Shown piece by piece: positions 17,642 through 26,002 of a DNA stretch of 64,000 nt. The notes under the pieces are model-generated. The model saw nothing but the letters and a program-made list of their open reading frames with translations. It ran no database searches and was not told where the DNA came from. The position numbers and the translations under genes were made by a program. The stretch's first letter is position 1; each line of letters starts with the position of its first letter. Source of the stretch: Bradyrhizobium sp. SZCCT0231 (lineage in GTDB: Bacteria; Pseudomonadota; Alphaproteobacteria; Rhizobiales; Xanthobacteraceae); the NCBI RefSeq assembly GCF_018130245.1, contig NZ_JAFCKP010000024.1, positions 1 through 64,000 on the forward strand, in the 5' to 3' direction.

Positions 17642-19275
17642 GGGCAACTCCTTACGAGTGGGTTGGCGGATTCAATTGGAGCGAGGGATCCCCAGCCGCC
17701 GCCGCCAGCGGTTTCGATGATCAGCAGGTCGCCGGCGGACCACGCGATGCGGGCGCGCGCAGGCAAGAGCTCGATCGCTCCGTCCACACGCAAGACCTGG
17801 GCCATCGACGTTGCGCCGGCCCCGCCGCCTCGCGCACCGCGCGCACGGCCGACATGGCGCTCGCCGCGATAGGCGATCCACCCCTGGCCTTCGAGCAGCC
17901 GATAGGCGCGCCGCACGCCGTCGCCGCCGCATTGCAGACCGGCGCCGCCGCTACCGCGGCGGATCTCGTAGCATTCTACCCGCAGCGGCGCTTCGGTCTC
18001 GATCACCTCCACGGGGGTATTGCGCGCATTGCCGACGTCGGTGGAGACGCCGGCGCGGCCGGGCGCGTGGACGCTGGCGCCGGCGCCGCTGGCGATGATC
18101 TCGGTCAACATCCAGCGTCGCCCGTCCACCCGCGTGCCGCTGAGCGCGAGGACGGTGGCCACCCCGGCGTGCGGCGCCACGCCCATCCCGCTTGCCGACT
18201 GTGACCAGGCTCCAAGAATCGCGTTGCACGCCAGCTTCACGGTCGCCGTGCGCGCATTGACCGCCGCGGGCAGCGCCGGATTGACCAGGCTGCCGCGTGG
18301 AAGCTTCAGCGTCAGTGGCGCAAGGCAGCCGGCATTGTTGGGTGCGTCCGGTGCCAGCGTGCGCATGAAGAACAGAGCCGCCGACAGCATCGCCGCCGGC
18401 GATGCATTGAGGGGCCCCCTCACCTGCGGCGCGGTCCCCTCGAAGTCGATCACCAGTGTGTCACCCTGCTTGCGCAAGCTCACCACGATGGAAACCGGGG
18501 CGGTGTCGATGCCGTCGCCGTCGAGTTGATCGCGCCAGCTCCATTCGCCGTCGGGCGCGGCCGCAAGGGCGGCGCGGGTCATGCGTTCGGTCTGCGCAAT
18601 CAGGGCATCGCAAACCTCGGCAAAACGAGGTCCGGTGTGACGCGCGATCTGCTTCAGTTCGCGCGCGCCTTGTGTCAGCGCCGTCCACTGCGCTTCCAGG
18701 TCGCCGCGCAGATTGTCAGGCGTGCGTGAGTTGGCGGCGAGGATGGCGTCGATATCGGGCCGCACGCCTTCGGCGCTGCGCCAGCGCACCGGCGGCAGGC
18801 GCAGGCCCTCCTGGTACACTTCGGTTGCGTCGGGCGGAATGGAGCCGGCGGCCATGCCCCCGACATCCTGATGGTGCAAATTGGCGGCGGCGAAGGCGAT
18901 CACCTCGCCATCGTGGAAGACCGGGTGGACCAGAGCCAGGTCCGGCAGATGCGTGCCGCCGGACCAGGGGTCGTTGAGCAGATAGGCGTCGCCCTCGGAC
19001 ATCGTTGCGAGCGGAAAGCGTGCGAGCACACCGGCAACGGCCGGAATCAGCGATCCCAGCAACAGCGGCAGCGAGCGTGCCTGGGCGAGCAAGCGTCCGT
19101 CCGGCAGGAACAAGGCCGCGGCACAGTCGCCGCTCTCGCGCGCGATGGACGACACGGCGGCACGCATCATGCCATGCTGCATGCGGTCGGCCGTGCCTTG
19201 CAGTGCCAGACGCAGCGGCTCCATGCGCAGGGCGATGACCGGATCAGGTGGGACGTCGCGCGTGTGCGGCATCAT
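17638..19275 (-). CDS. hyuB: Hydantoinase/oxoprolinase B-type subunit (HyuB)
   Basis: From ATG 19275 this is 545 residues, the usual length. It shows the HyuB hallmarks: VSSIARESGDCAAALF, LLNDPWSGGTHLPDLALVHPVF, AAANLHHQDVGGMAAGS and a Gly-rich C-terminal region (RRGSGGAGLQCGGDGVRRAY, ETAGGGGWG). With HyuA it would form an ATP-dependent amidohydrolase acting on hydantoin, 5-oxoproline or a related cyclic amide. The substrate cannot be read from sequence. ATGA overlaps at both ends show tight coupling with hyuA and tctC. Confidence 0.88.
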   Translation of the reverse strand: MMPHTRDVPPDPVIALRMEPLRLALQGTADRMQHGMMRAAVSSIARESGDCAAALFLPDGRLLAQARSLPLLLGSLIPAVAGVLARFPLATMSEGDAYLLNDPWSGGTHLPDLALVHPVFHDGEVIAFAAANLHHQDVGGMAAGSIPPDATEVYQEGLRLPPVRWRSAEGVRPDIDAILAANSRTPDNLRGDLEAQWTALTQGARELKQIARHTGPRFAEVCDALIAQTERMTRAALAAAPDGEWSWRDQLDGDGIDTAPVSIVVSLRKQGDTLVIDFEGTAPQVRGPLNASPAAMLSAALFFMRTLAPDAPNNAGCLAPLTLKLPRGSLVNPALPAAVNARTATVKLACNAILGAWSQSASGMGVAPHAGVATVLALSGTRVDGRRWMLTEIIASGAGASVHAPGRAGVSTDVGNARNTPVEVIETEAPLRVECYEIRRGSGGAGLQCGGDGVRRAYRLLEGQGWIAYRGERHVGRARGARGGGAGATSMAQVLRVDGAIELLPARARIAWSAGDLLIIETAGGGGWGSLAPIESANPLVRSCP

Positions 19276-20894
19276 GCCTTCGCCTCCAGCGCCAGCGTCT
19301 GATCCGGCATCACCCGCCAGGACCAGCCCGCCGGCACAAAGACGGTTGTCATCGGCGCGAACAGAGAATGCGGCCCCTCGCCCTGCGGCGGCAGCGAATC
19401 CCACGGGCTTTCGCTCGCCGCCAGGCGGACGTCGCCCTCCTCCGGACTGTAGAGCATGCCCAGCGCTGCCATCACGCCGGCGTGCGGCATCACCAGCACA
19501 CGGCGCATACCGGCCAGTTCGGCGATCTCGGCCGCATGCTGCGCGCCGCCGCCGCCGATGGCGACGAGCACCGCATCCGCCGGATCCAGGTTACGCTGAA
19601 AGGCGTGGGTCTTGAGCGCCTCCGCCATCCCGGCGGCGGCCGCGCTCACGACGGCTTCAGCGGTTCGAAGCACCGACAAGCCGAGCGCGCCGGCCACGTC
19701 GCCAAGCGCGGCCTCCGCGGCGGCGCGGTCCAGCACCATCCCGCCAGCCAGCCGGGGCGGCAAGCGGTCCAGTACGCAAAGCGCATCGCTCAGCGTCGGC
19801 AAGTCACCGCCGAGACCAAAGGCGGCCGGTCCTGGCCAGGCTCCTTGCGAGCGCGGCCCCAGGCGCAGCGCGCCACCCGGCAGCACCGACACCACGCTGC
19901 CACCCCCGATGCCGATGGAGGCGATATCTGCGCAGCGCTGACGGATCGGCAAGCCGCCGCATTCCAGCGCATCGGTAAAGGTCGGCCTGCCGTCGAGCAG
20001 AATGCTGATGTCGGCGCTGGTGCCTCCGATATCCAAAACGATCGCGGGACCGGAGGCTGCGAGGCCGGCGGCCACGCCCTGCAGCGCCGCGCAGGGGCCG
20101 GACATGGCGAGGCCGATCGGCTGCTCGGCGAGATCATGCCAGGGCGCAGTGCCGCCGGCCGATCGCATCAGGCGCAGCGGCGGCAAGCCACGCATCTTCA
20201 ATGCGTCGGCCAGCGCGTGCAGATAATCCGCCGCCAGCGGTTTGGCATAGGCGTCCAGCGCCGTAGTGAGCCAGCGCTCGAACTCCCGCAGTTGCGGATC
20301 GACTTCGCTGGACAGGGAAACGTACAGGCCCGGAAGGCGCGCGTGCAGCGCAGCCCGCAGCGCGCGCTCATGCGTCGGATTGCGGTGCGAGAACAACAGA
20401 CCGACCGCCAGCGCGCGTACGCCTGCGGCGCTCACTGCATTTGCAATGGCGTCCACGGCCGATAGTTCAAGCGGCTCCACCTCACGCCCCTCGGCATCGA
20501 TGCGCCCGCCGATCTCGAAACGCAGCGGCTCCGGAAACAGCTTCGCTTCGGGCACGGCCGGCATGATCACCGGCTCATACAGATCCTTGCGGTCCTGGCG
20601 CGCCAGGACCGGTACGTCGCGCATGCCGCGCGTCAGGACAAGGGCCACCGGCGGCTCGTTCAGCTCCAGCAGCAGATTGGTGATCACGGTGGAGCCGTGC
20701 ACGACGCGGCCGACGTCATCTGCCCCGATGCCCGCCTGCGCGCACAGCCGATCGAGTGCCTCGACGACCGGCTCCGCCAGCCGGCGCCCGGCGCGCGGAT
20801 ATTTGAGCGATGCAACGTGCCCGTCGCTCCGCAAGGCCACCGCATCGATGAACGTGCCACCCATGTCCACGGCGAGCGACCAGGACGCGCTCAA
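19272..20894 (-). CDS. hyuA: Hydantoinase/oxoprolinase A-type subunit (HyuA), internally shortened
   Basis: From TTG 20894 (TTGA overlap with the dadA stop) this is 540 residues. The N-terminal ASKHA-type nucleotide-binding features are present: LAVDMGGTFIDAVA, VVHGSTVITN, and later IVLDIGGTSADIS, IGIGGGS and AIGGGGAQHA. Usual HyuA proteins are near 690 residues. Here the protein jumps from MLYSPEEGDVRLA to a C-terminus with TTVFVPAGWSW. About 120-150 residues found in other members before that final motif are missing. The subunit may still be active, because shortened forms could exist. It probably couples ATP hydrolysis to ring opening together with HyuB. Confidence 0.82.
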   Translation of the reverse strand: MSASWSLAVDMGGTFIDAVALRSDGHVASLKYPRAGRRLAEPVVEALDRLCAQAGIGADDVGRVVHGSTVITNLLLELNEPPVALVLTRGMRDVPVLARQDRKDLYEPVIMPAVPEAKLFPEPLRFEIGGRIDAEGREVEPLELSAVDAIANAVSAAGVRALAVGLLFSHRNPTHERALRAALHARLPGLYVSLSSEVDPQLREFERWLTTALDAYAKPLAADYLHALADALKMRGLPPLRLMRSAGGTAPWHDLAEQPIGLAMSGPCAALQGVAAGLAASGPAIVLDIGGTSADISILLDGRPTFTDALECGGLPIRQRCADIASIGIGGGSVVSVLPGGALRLGPRSQGAWPGPAAFGLGGDLPTLSDALCVLDRLPPRLAGGMVLDRAAAEAALGDVAGALGLSVLRTAEAVVSAAAAGMAEALKTHAFQRNLDPADAVLVAIGGGGAQHAAEIAELAGMRRVLVMPHAGVMAALGMLYSPEEGDVRLAASESPWDSLPPQGEGPHSLFAPMTTVFVPAGWSWRVMPDQTLALEAKA

Positions 20895-22129
20895 CGGAAG
20901 CGCTCCGGCGAAAACGGCGTCAGGTCCACCTGCGTCGGACGTCCGGCCACCAGATGCGCGATCTCGCGGCCGGTCGCCGCGCCCATGCACATGCCCATAT
21001 GGCCGTGGCCGAAGGCAAGCCAGGCGTTGTCGGCCGCGCGGACTGGACCGACCACGGGAAGACTGTCGGGAAGACAGGGACGATGGCCCATCCAGCGCGT
21101 GAAGGACGATGTGTCCAGATGCGGGAATAATTGCTGTCCCTGACGAAGCAGTGCATCGGCACGCGCCATGTTGGGTGGTGCTTTCAAGCCGGCGAATTCC
21201 ACCGTGCCGGCCAGCCGCAGACCCATGGCCATCGGGTTGACCATCAGATTGTGCTCCACCGCCATCACGGTGTGGCGCAGGGCCAGGTTCGAGCTCTGCA
21301 CGGTGACGTGGTAGCCGCGCTGCGTCTCCAGCATCACCGGGCTGTCGAGCTGTGCCGCCAATGTGCCCGACCAGGCCCCTGCTGCCACCACCACGCCGTC
21401 CGCCGCCAGCGGCTCGCCGTGCTCCAACAGCACGGCCGTGACGCGCCGGCCCTGCCGCTCGAAACCACGGACGCGGTCGCGGACGTGACGCGCGCCGTCG
21501 CCGATGCAGCGATTGTAGATCGCCTTGACGAGGGCGGATGGATCGGACGTGGAGCCGTTGTCGGGCGCCAGGATGCCGAACCGAAAACGTCCCTTGAGGT
21601 CAGGCTCGAGACTTTCCAGCTCGTCCTGCTCCACGTCCTGCATCCGCACGCCCAGCGATCGCCGCAGGTTCATGCCCCAGGCCCACTGCGCCGCCGTCTC
21701 GCGAGAGGAAAAGACGTAGAGGCAACCGCTCCGCCGCACCAACTCCTGCGCATCGGCATGGGCGAGCAGCGGATCATAGCAGTCGAAGATCGGCGCCAGC
21801 ATCGAACGTAACGCGGTGGCGATGCGTGTCACCTCTTCGCGTGATGAATGATGCAACATGCGCAGCAGCCATGGCGCCACGAGCGGGGTATAGCCCCAAC
21901 GCACCGTCAACGGTCCCAATGGGTCCAGCAGCCAGCGCGGGACCTTCTTCCACATGCCCGGCATGCCCACCGGCAGGCAGGCGCTGGGCGAAAGCGAGCC
22001 GGCATTGCCGAAGGAGCAGGCCTCGCCCGCGCCCAGCGGGTCGACGAAGGTCACCGCGTGGCCGTCGCGCTGCAGCCACGCCGCAGTGCAAGCGCCGACG
22101 ATTCCCGTTCCTATGACGACAATGTGCAT
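20891..22129 (-). CDS. FAD-dependent D-amino-acid dehydrogenase (DadA-like)
   Basis: From ATG 22129 this is 412 residues. The dinucleotide-binding motif MHIVVIGTGIVGACTA, SFGNAGSLSPSACLPVGMPG, a substrate domain and the C-terminal MGHRPCLPDSLPVVGP with FGHGHMGMCMGAATG are all typical of DadA. It would deaminate a D-amino acid to a 2-oxoacid and pass electrons to the respiratory chain. It is the first gene of a four-gene overlapping operon with hyuA, hyuB and tctC. This suggests the pathway handles a D-amino acid or a cyclic precursor. The divergent LysR gene is the likely regulator. Confidence 0.88.
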   Translation of the reverse strand: MHIVVIGTGIVGACTAAWLQRDGHAVTFVDPLGAGEACSFGNAGSLSPSACLPVGMPGMWKKVPRWLLDPLGPLTVRWGYTPLVAPWLLRMLHHSSREEVTRIATALRSMLAPIFDCYDPLLAHADAQELVRRSGCLYVFSSRETAAQWAWGMNLRRSLGVRMQDVEQDELESLEPDLKGRFRFGILAPDNGSTSDPSALVKAIYNRCIGDGARHVRDRVRGFERQGRRVTAVLLEHGEPLAADGVVVAAGAWSGTLAAQLDSPVMLETQRGYHVTVQSSNLALRHTVMAVEHNLMVNPMAMGLRLAGTVEFAGLKAPPNMARADALLRQGQQLFPHLDTSSFTRWMGHRPCLPDSLPVVGPVRAADNAWLAFGHGHMGMCMGAATGREIAHLVAGRPTQVDLTPFSPERFR

Positions 22130-22131
22130 GC

Positions 22132-22201
22132 GGGAATTCTGAAAAATAATTCCCCCATCACACAAGCCAATTCTTCTAATATTGTCATCAGGTTTCCTGA
22201 T
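22132..22201. promoter_or_regulatory. LysR-type operator candidates in the dadA/lysR divergent region
   Basis: ATCAGG-TTT-CCTGAT (22187-22201) is a perfect dyad that also contains T-N11-A, the classical LysR-type box. It sits 28 bp upstream of the LysR start. A second perfect dyad, GGGAATT-N9-AATTCCC (22132-22154), lies directly in front of the dadA ATG. Both fit control by the divergent LysR protein. Confidence 0.45.
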
Positions 22202-22229
22202 AGTCGATCCGTTCGAGCGAGGATATGTG

Positions 22230-23141
22230 ATGCGGCCCGCCGTTCTCTCCACTCTTAGCCTGCGCCAGATGCGCGCCTTTGCCGCGGTCGCTCGAGCGGG
22301 CAGCTTCACGGCGGCGGCGCGACAGATCAACCTGACGCAGTCGGCAGTCAGCATGCTGGTTCAGCAGCTCGAGGAGAGCCTCGGGCTGAAACTGTTCGAC
22401 CGCGGCGCGGTCGTGTTGTTGACGGCGGCCGGCCAGCAATTGCTTCCCCTGGCGCGCCGCATCCTGGATGACGTGCAACAGATCGCAGAGGGCGCTTCGG
22501 ACCTTCGCTCCCTTCGCACCGGCCTGTTGCGCGTGGTAGCGCCGCAGATGCTGGCATGCACGTGGGTGGCGGCAGTGCTGGGCGAATTCGAGCAAGCCCA
22601 TCCGGATGTCGGCCTGCGCGTGACCGACGCGATGGCGGACGAGGTGGTGGGCACGGTGCGCCGGGGCGAGGCGGAACTGGGCGTTGGCCCAGAGCGCGCC
22701 ACCGGCGAGGATGTCACCAGCACATTCCTGATGGATGTACCGATCCGAGTGGTCTGCTCAGCGCGGCATCCGCTGGCGCAGCAACGCGCCGTCTCGTGGA
22801 AAAAACTGCGCGACGAGCGCTGGGTCATTTATTCCAGCGAGTTCAACCGGCACCTGGAGAGCCTGCTGCTTGCGCACGATAGCTCGCTTTCCATGCAGAC
22901 CGCCGTCGAGGTCAAATATCTGACCACCGCTTTGGCGTTGGTGGGCGTAGGTACCGGCCTGGCGGCCGTTCCCGACTACGGACGGCTGTTCGCGCCGAAT
23001 TTCGACGTGCGTTTCATCAAGCTGCGCGCTCCGGAAATCCGCCGCCGCTACTATATATATCAACGGCGGGGACTCGTGCTCTCACCACCCGCGGAGGCGT
23101 TCGTCAAGCTGCTGCGCAACGCGGCACGCAGCGATGGATGA
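22230..23141 (+). CDS. LysR-family transcriptional regulator
   Basis: From ATG 22230 (GAGG upstream) this is 303 residues. The N-terminal winged HTH (LSLRQMRAFAAVARAGSFTAAARQINLTQSAVS) is canonical. It is followed by the linker helix and an effector domain with VIYSSEFNRHLESLLL and LALVGVGTGLAAVPDYG. It diverges from dadA-hyuA-hyuB-tctC and probably activates that operon in response to a pathway compound. A decayed second copy of its 3' part lies at 27626-27905. Confidence 0.9.
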   Translation: MRPAVLSTLSLRQMRAFAAVARAGSFTAAARQINLTQSAVSMLVQQLEESLGLKLFDRGAVVLLTAAGQQLLPLARRILDDVQQIAEGASDLRSLRTGLLRVVAPQMLACTWVAAVLGEFEQAHPDVGLRVTDAMADEVVGTVRRGEAELGVGPERATGEDVTSTFLMDVPIRVVCSARHPLAQQRAVSWKKLRDERWVIYSSEFNRHLESLLLAHDSSLSMQTAVEVKYLTTALALVGVGTGLAAVPDYGRLFAPNFDVRFIKLRAPEIRRRYYIYQRRGLVLSPPAEAFVKLLRNAARSDG

Positions 23142-23911
23142 ATCCGTGCACACCAATTTGCGAGCGCGCGGCTCCGAGGTGTGGCCATAGAAGTCTTACA
23201 CCTAACAATCTGTCTGACGAGCGCATGATCTGATCAGCCCCGTGGCGTCGCCGAGCGACCTTTTTCCTGACGATCCGACTGCGCTGGGTGCCCGGCGGAG
23301 ATGATCTTCAGCCGCAATGCATCATTGGCTCGCGCCAATGAGACCGCCGGAGAGCCGGTGCTGTCGCAAAGCGCTTGGCGCGCCACCACCCTGCGCACGA
23401 GATCGTGGAAAATCGTAGTTCGGCGCGCAAAATCGCAGGATGGTAGCGGGGGTCCGCTACATCGCGAAATCCACTATTGCGCCAGTACTGTTCTCGTATC
23501 GCCGGACGCCGGTCACCCCTACGTGAAGTCACCAGGTTTCAAACCGAGTGCCTGACGGCAACTTCCGGAAGTGGTCCCCACGCTTCAACTCTTTCATTCG
23601 GGGCCATGATGGCCGCAATGACGGCTGCCGCCTTGGCCGGATCTCCTTCGGTCACGAAGAAAGACCGAGCGAACCGATGGGCCGCCGCCCGGAGGCTCAG
23701 TCGTTACCAGGACGACCTGACCATTTGCCATGATCTCCTATACCGCCATCGCTGCGTCGCTTCCACGATCGTGTGGATCGATCCCGGCAACCTGCAGTGC
23801 AGCAATAACCGGGTGCGCATCAGCGGAACCCGCCGTAGTCTCTTGCATCGTCTCGTCACAATCACCAACTGAGCAAGTTACAGAGGGCAAAATCGCTCCG
23901 GGAGTGAGCGC
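23142..23911. other. 770-bp non-coding region between modules
   Basis: No gene was recognised. It carries repeat copy B (23401-23480). Open frames of up to about 130 codons exist on the plus strand, but they have no start context or family features. The promoter for the downstream dehydrogenase operon must lie in its right half; no clear -35/-10 was identified. Confidence 0.5.
23401..23480. repeat. Hairpin repeat, copy B
   Basis: It has the same core as copies A and C, with the hairpin GTAGCGG (23442-23448) / CCGCTAC (23454-23460). The stem sequence differs from the other copies, but pairing is kept by compensating changes. The right flank CGCGAAATCCACTATTG matches copy A. Confidence 0.7.
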
Positions 23912-25009
23912 GTGGCCAGCCGCAGGTTAAATCAAGATCTGCCCGTCATCGCGCGTTTTGAGGTGCGCCATCGCAACTACCTCGCGCCAAACGGCTCGAT
24001 AAACCGGCCGCTCCCCGCCTTCGCCGCCGACGCCGACCTGCTCATCTCGCTCTACCGGGCCATGGTGCTGCTGCGCCTGTTTGACCAGAAGGCTGTTGCA
24101 TTGCAGCGCACCGGCCGGCTTGGGACTTACGCCGTTTCACTCGGCCAGGAGGCGGTGTCGGTTGGCATGGCCAGTGCGATGCGGGAAGAAGACGTGTTGT
24201 TACCCTCCTATCGCGACAATGGCGCGCTGATTTGGCGCGGGGTCAAGCTTGAAGAGATCCTGCTGTTTTGGGGCGGGGATGAACGCGGCAATTGTTTCTC
24301 CGGGCCGGTCCACGATTTTCCGTTCTGCGTTCCCGTAGGATCTCAGGCGCCTCATGCCGCCGGCGTCGCCTATGCTTTGAAGCTGCGCAAGGAGCCGCGT
24401 GTCGCCGTGTGCCTGTTCGGCGATGGCGCCACCTCGAAAGGCGACGTCTACGAAGCGATGAATTTTGCCGGTGTGCACAAATTGCCCGTCGTGTTCGTCG
24501 TCGCCAACAATCAATGGGCGATTTCGGTACCGTTGCGGCTGCAGACCAGTTGCGAAACGCTGGCGCAGAAGGCCATCGCCTCGGGATTCACCGGCGAGCA
24601 GGTCGATGGCAGTGACGTGGTGGCGATGCGCGCCGCCGCAGAAGAGGCCGTCGCTGCGGCGCGCGACGGCAAAGGCCCCCGTTTCATCGAGGCGGTCACC
24701 TACCGCCTCGGCGACCATACAACCTCCGATGACGCTTCTCGTTATCGTTCGGCTGACGAAGTCCAGGCGCGTTGGAAGGAAGAGCCGATTGCCCGCTTGA
24801 GGGCTTATCTCGTTGCTCAAAGAATGTGGGGCAAGGCAGATGAGGAGCGCCTCGCCTCCGAGTGCCATGAGCGCATCGAGGCAGCGGTTGAGCGTTACCT
24901 GGCAACGGCACCGCGCCGGCCGGAAACCATGTTCGATCACCTCTACGCCGATTTACCAGAGGTCTATGCGGCCCAGCGCGGTGAGCTCGCGGGAGAGCAC
25001 GATGCCTGA
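23912..25009 (+). CDS. 2-oxoacid dehydrogenase E1 alpha subunit
   Basis: This 365-residue protein starts at GTG 23912. It has the E1-alpha family layout: YRAMVLLRLFDQKAVALQ, GRLGTYAVSLGQEA, and the thiamine diphosphate motif GDG (170-172) ... NN (199-200) with GDGATSKGDVYEAMNFAG. A phosphorylation-loop-like segment TYRLGDHTTSDDASRYR follows. With the E1-beta gene it forms an alpha2beta2 decarboxylase for pyruvate or a branched-chain 2-oxoacid; the sequence alone does not settle which. The E1-beta start overlaps its last 8 bp. It is the first gene of the operon. Confidence 0.88.
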   Translation: MASRRLNQDLPVIARFEVRHRNYLAPNGSINRPLPAFAADADLLISLYRAMVLLRLFDQKAVALQRTGRLGTYAVSLGQEAVSVGMASAMREEDVLLPSYRDNGALIWRGVKLEEILLFWGGDERGNCFSGPVHDFPFCVPVGSQAPHAAGVAYALKLRKEPRVAVCLFGDGATSKGDVYEAMNFAGVHKLPVVFVVANNQWAISVPLRLQTSCETLAQKAIASGFTGEQVDGSDVVAMRAAAEEAVAAARDGKGPRFIEAVTYRLGDHTTSDDASRYRSADEVQARWKEEPIARLRAYLVAQRMWGKADEERLASECHERIEAAVERYLATAPRRPETMFDHLYADLPEVYAAQRGELAGEHDA

Positions 25010-25982
25010 GGTAACGCTGGTGGAAGCCATCAATCTGGCGCTGGGACGCGCATTGGAGGACGATCCCGACGTCGTCGTGCTGGGTGAAGACGTTGGCGTC
25101 AACGGAGGCGTCTTCCGCGCAACTGCAGGATTGCAGAAACGCTTCGGCGCTGAGCGCGTGCTTGATACGCCGCTTGCTGAACTCCTGATCAGCGGGCTCT
25201 GCGTGGGCATGGCGGCGCAGGGGCTGAAGCCTGTCGGCGAGATCCAGTTTATGGGATTTATCTATCCCTGTCTGGATCAGCTGGTGAACCATGCGTCCCG
25301 AATCCGCAACCGCACCCAAGGACGGCTCACCTGTCCGATGGTCCTGCGTACGCCGCATGGGGCCGGCATTCGCGCGCCCGAGCATCATTCCGAAAGCACC
25401 GAGGCGATGCTCGCCCATATTCCCGGCTTGCGCGTTGTCATGCCCTCTTCGCCGGAGCGCGCCTATCGACTTCTCCTCGCCGCGATCCGCGATCCCGATC
25501 CGGTGGTGTTTCTGGAGCCAACACGCTTATACCGTACGGCAAGAGGCGAGTTGCAGGATGACGGTGCAGCCTTGCCGCTGGATCATGCCTTTGTCCTGCG
25601 GAAAGGTCGCGACCTCACGCTGATCAGTTGGGGAGCTGCGGTGAAAGAGACCATGGCCGCAGCCGATGCACTCTCTGCCGAAGGCATTGCTGCCGAGGTC
25701 ATCGATCTTGCCACGCTCAAGCCTTATGATGAAAGCACCGTGCTCGGCTCGATTGCAAAGACCGGGCGTTGCATCATCGTGCACGAGGCGGCTCGCACCG
25801 GAGGATTCGGAGCCGAGATCGCAGCCCTCATCGCCGAACTCGGTCTTTCCTCGCTGCTCGCTCCCGTGATCCGCATCACCGGCTACGACACCGTCATCCC
25901 GATGGCACGCCTCGAGCAGTTCTATATGCCCTCGGTCGAACGCATCGTCATCGGGGCGCGCAAGGTGTGCCAGTTCAGCTAG
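25002..25982 (+). CDS. 2-oxoacid dehydrogenase E1 beta subunit
   Basis: From ATG 25002 this is 326 residues with the conserved VTLVEAINLALGRALEDD, VVLGEDVGVNGGVFRAT, DTPLAELLISGLCVGMA, EIQFMGFIYPCLDQL and the C-terminal VIRITGYDTVIP. It supplies the second half of the E1 active site. The longer open frame beginning at 24813 overlaps E1 alpha and was not used. The E2 gene follows after 20 bp. Confidence 0.9.
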   Translation: MPEVTLVEAINLALGRALEDDPDVVVLGEDVGVNGGVFRATAGLQKRFGAERVLDTPLAELLISGLCVGMAAQGLKPVGEIQFMGFIYPCLDQLVNHASRIRNRTQGRLTCPMVLRTPHGAGIRAPEHHSESTEAMLAHIPGLRVVMPSSPERAYRLLLAAIRDPDPVVFLEPTRLYRTARGELQDDGAALPLDHAFVLRKGRDLTLISWGAAVKETMAAADALSAEGIAAEVIDLATLKPYDESTVLGSIAKTGRCIIVHEAARTGGFGAEIAALIAELGLSSLLAPVIRITGYDTVIPMARLEQFYMPSVERIVIGARKVCQFS

Positions 25983-26002
25983 TTCTCGACGGACTTCGTC
26001 CT

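Noticed and set aside
23477-23872. Plus-strand frame of 131 codons in the spacer before the dehydrogenase operon
   Set aside because: It starts inside repeat copy B, has mixed random-like composition and no family features.
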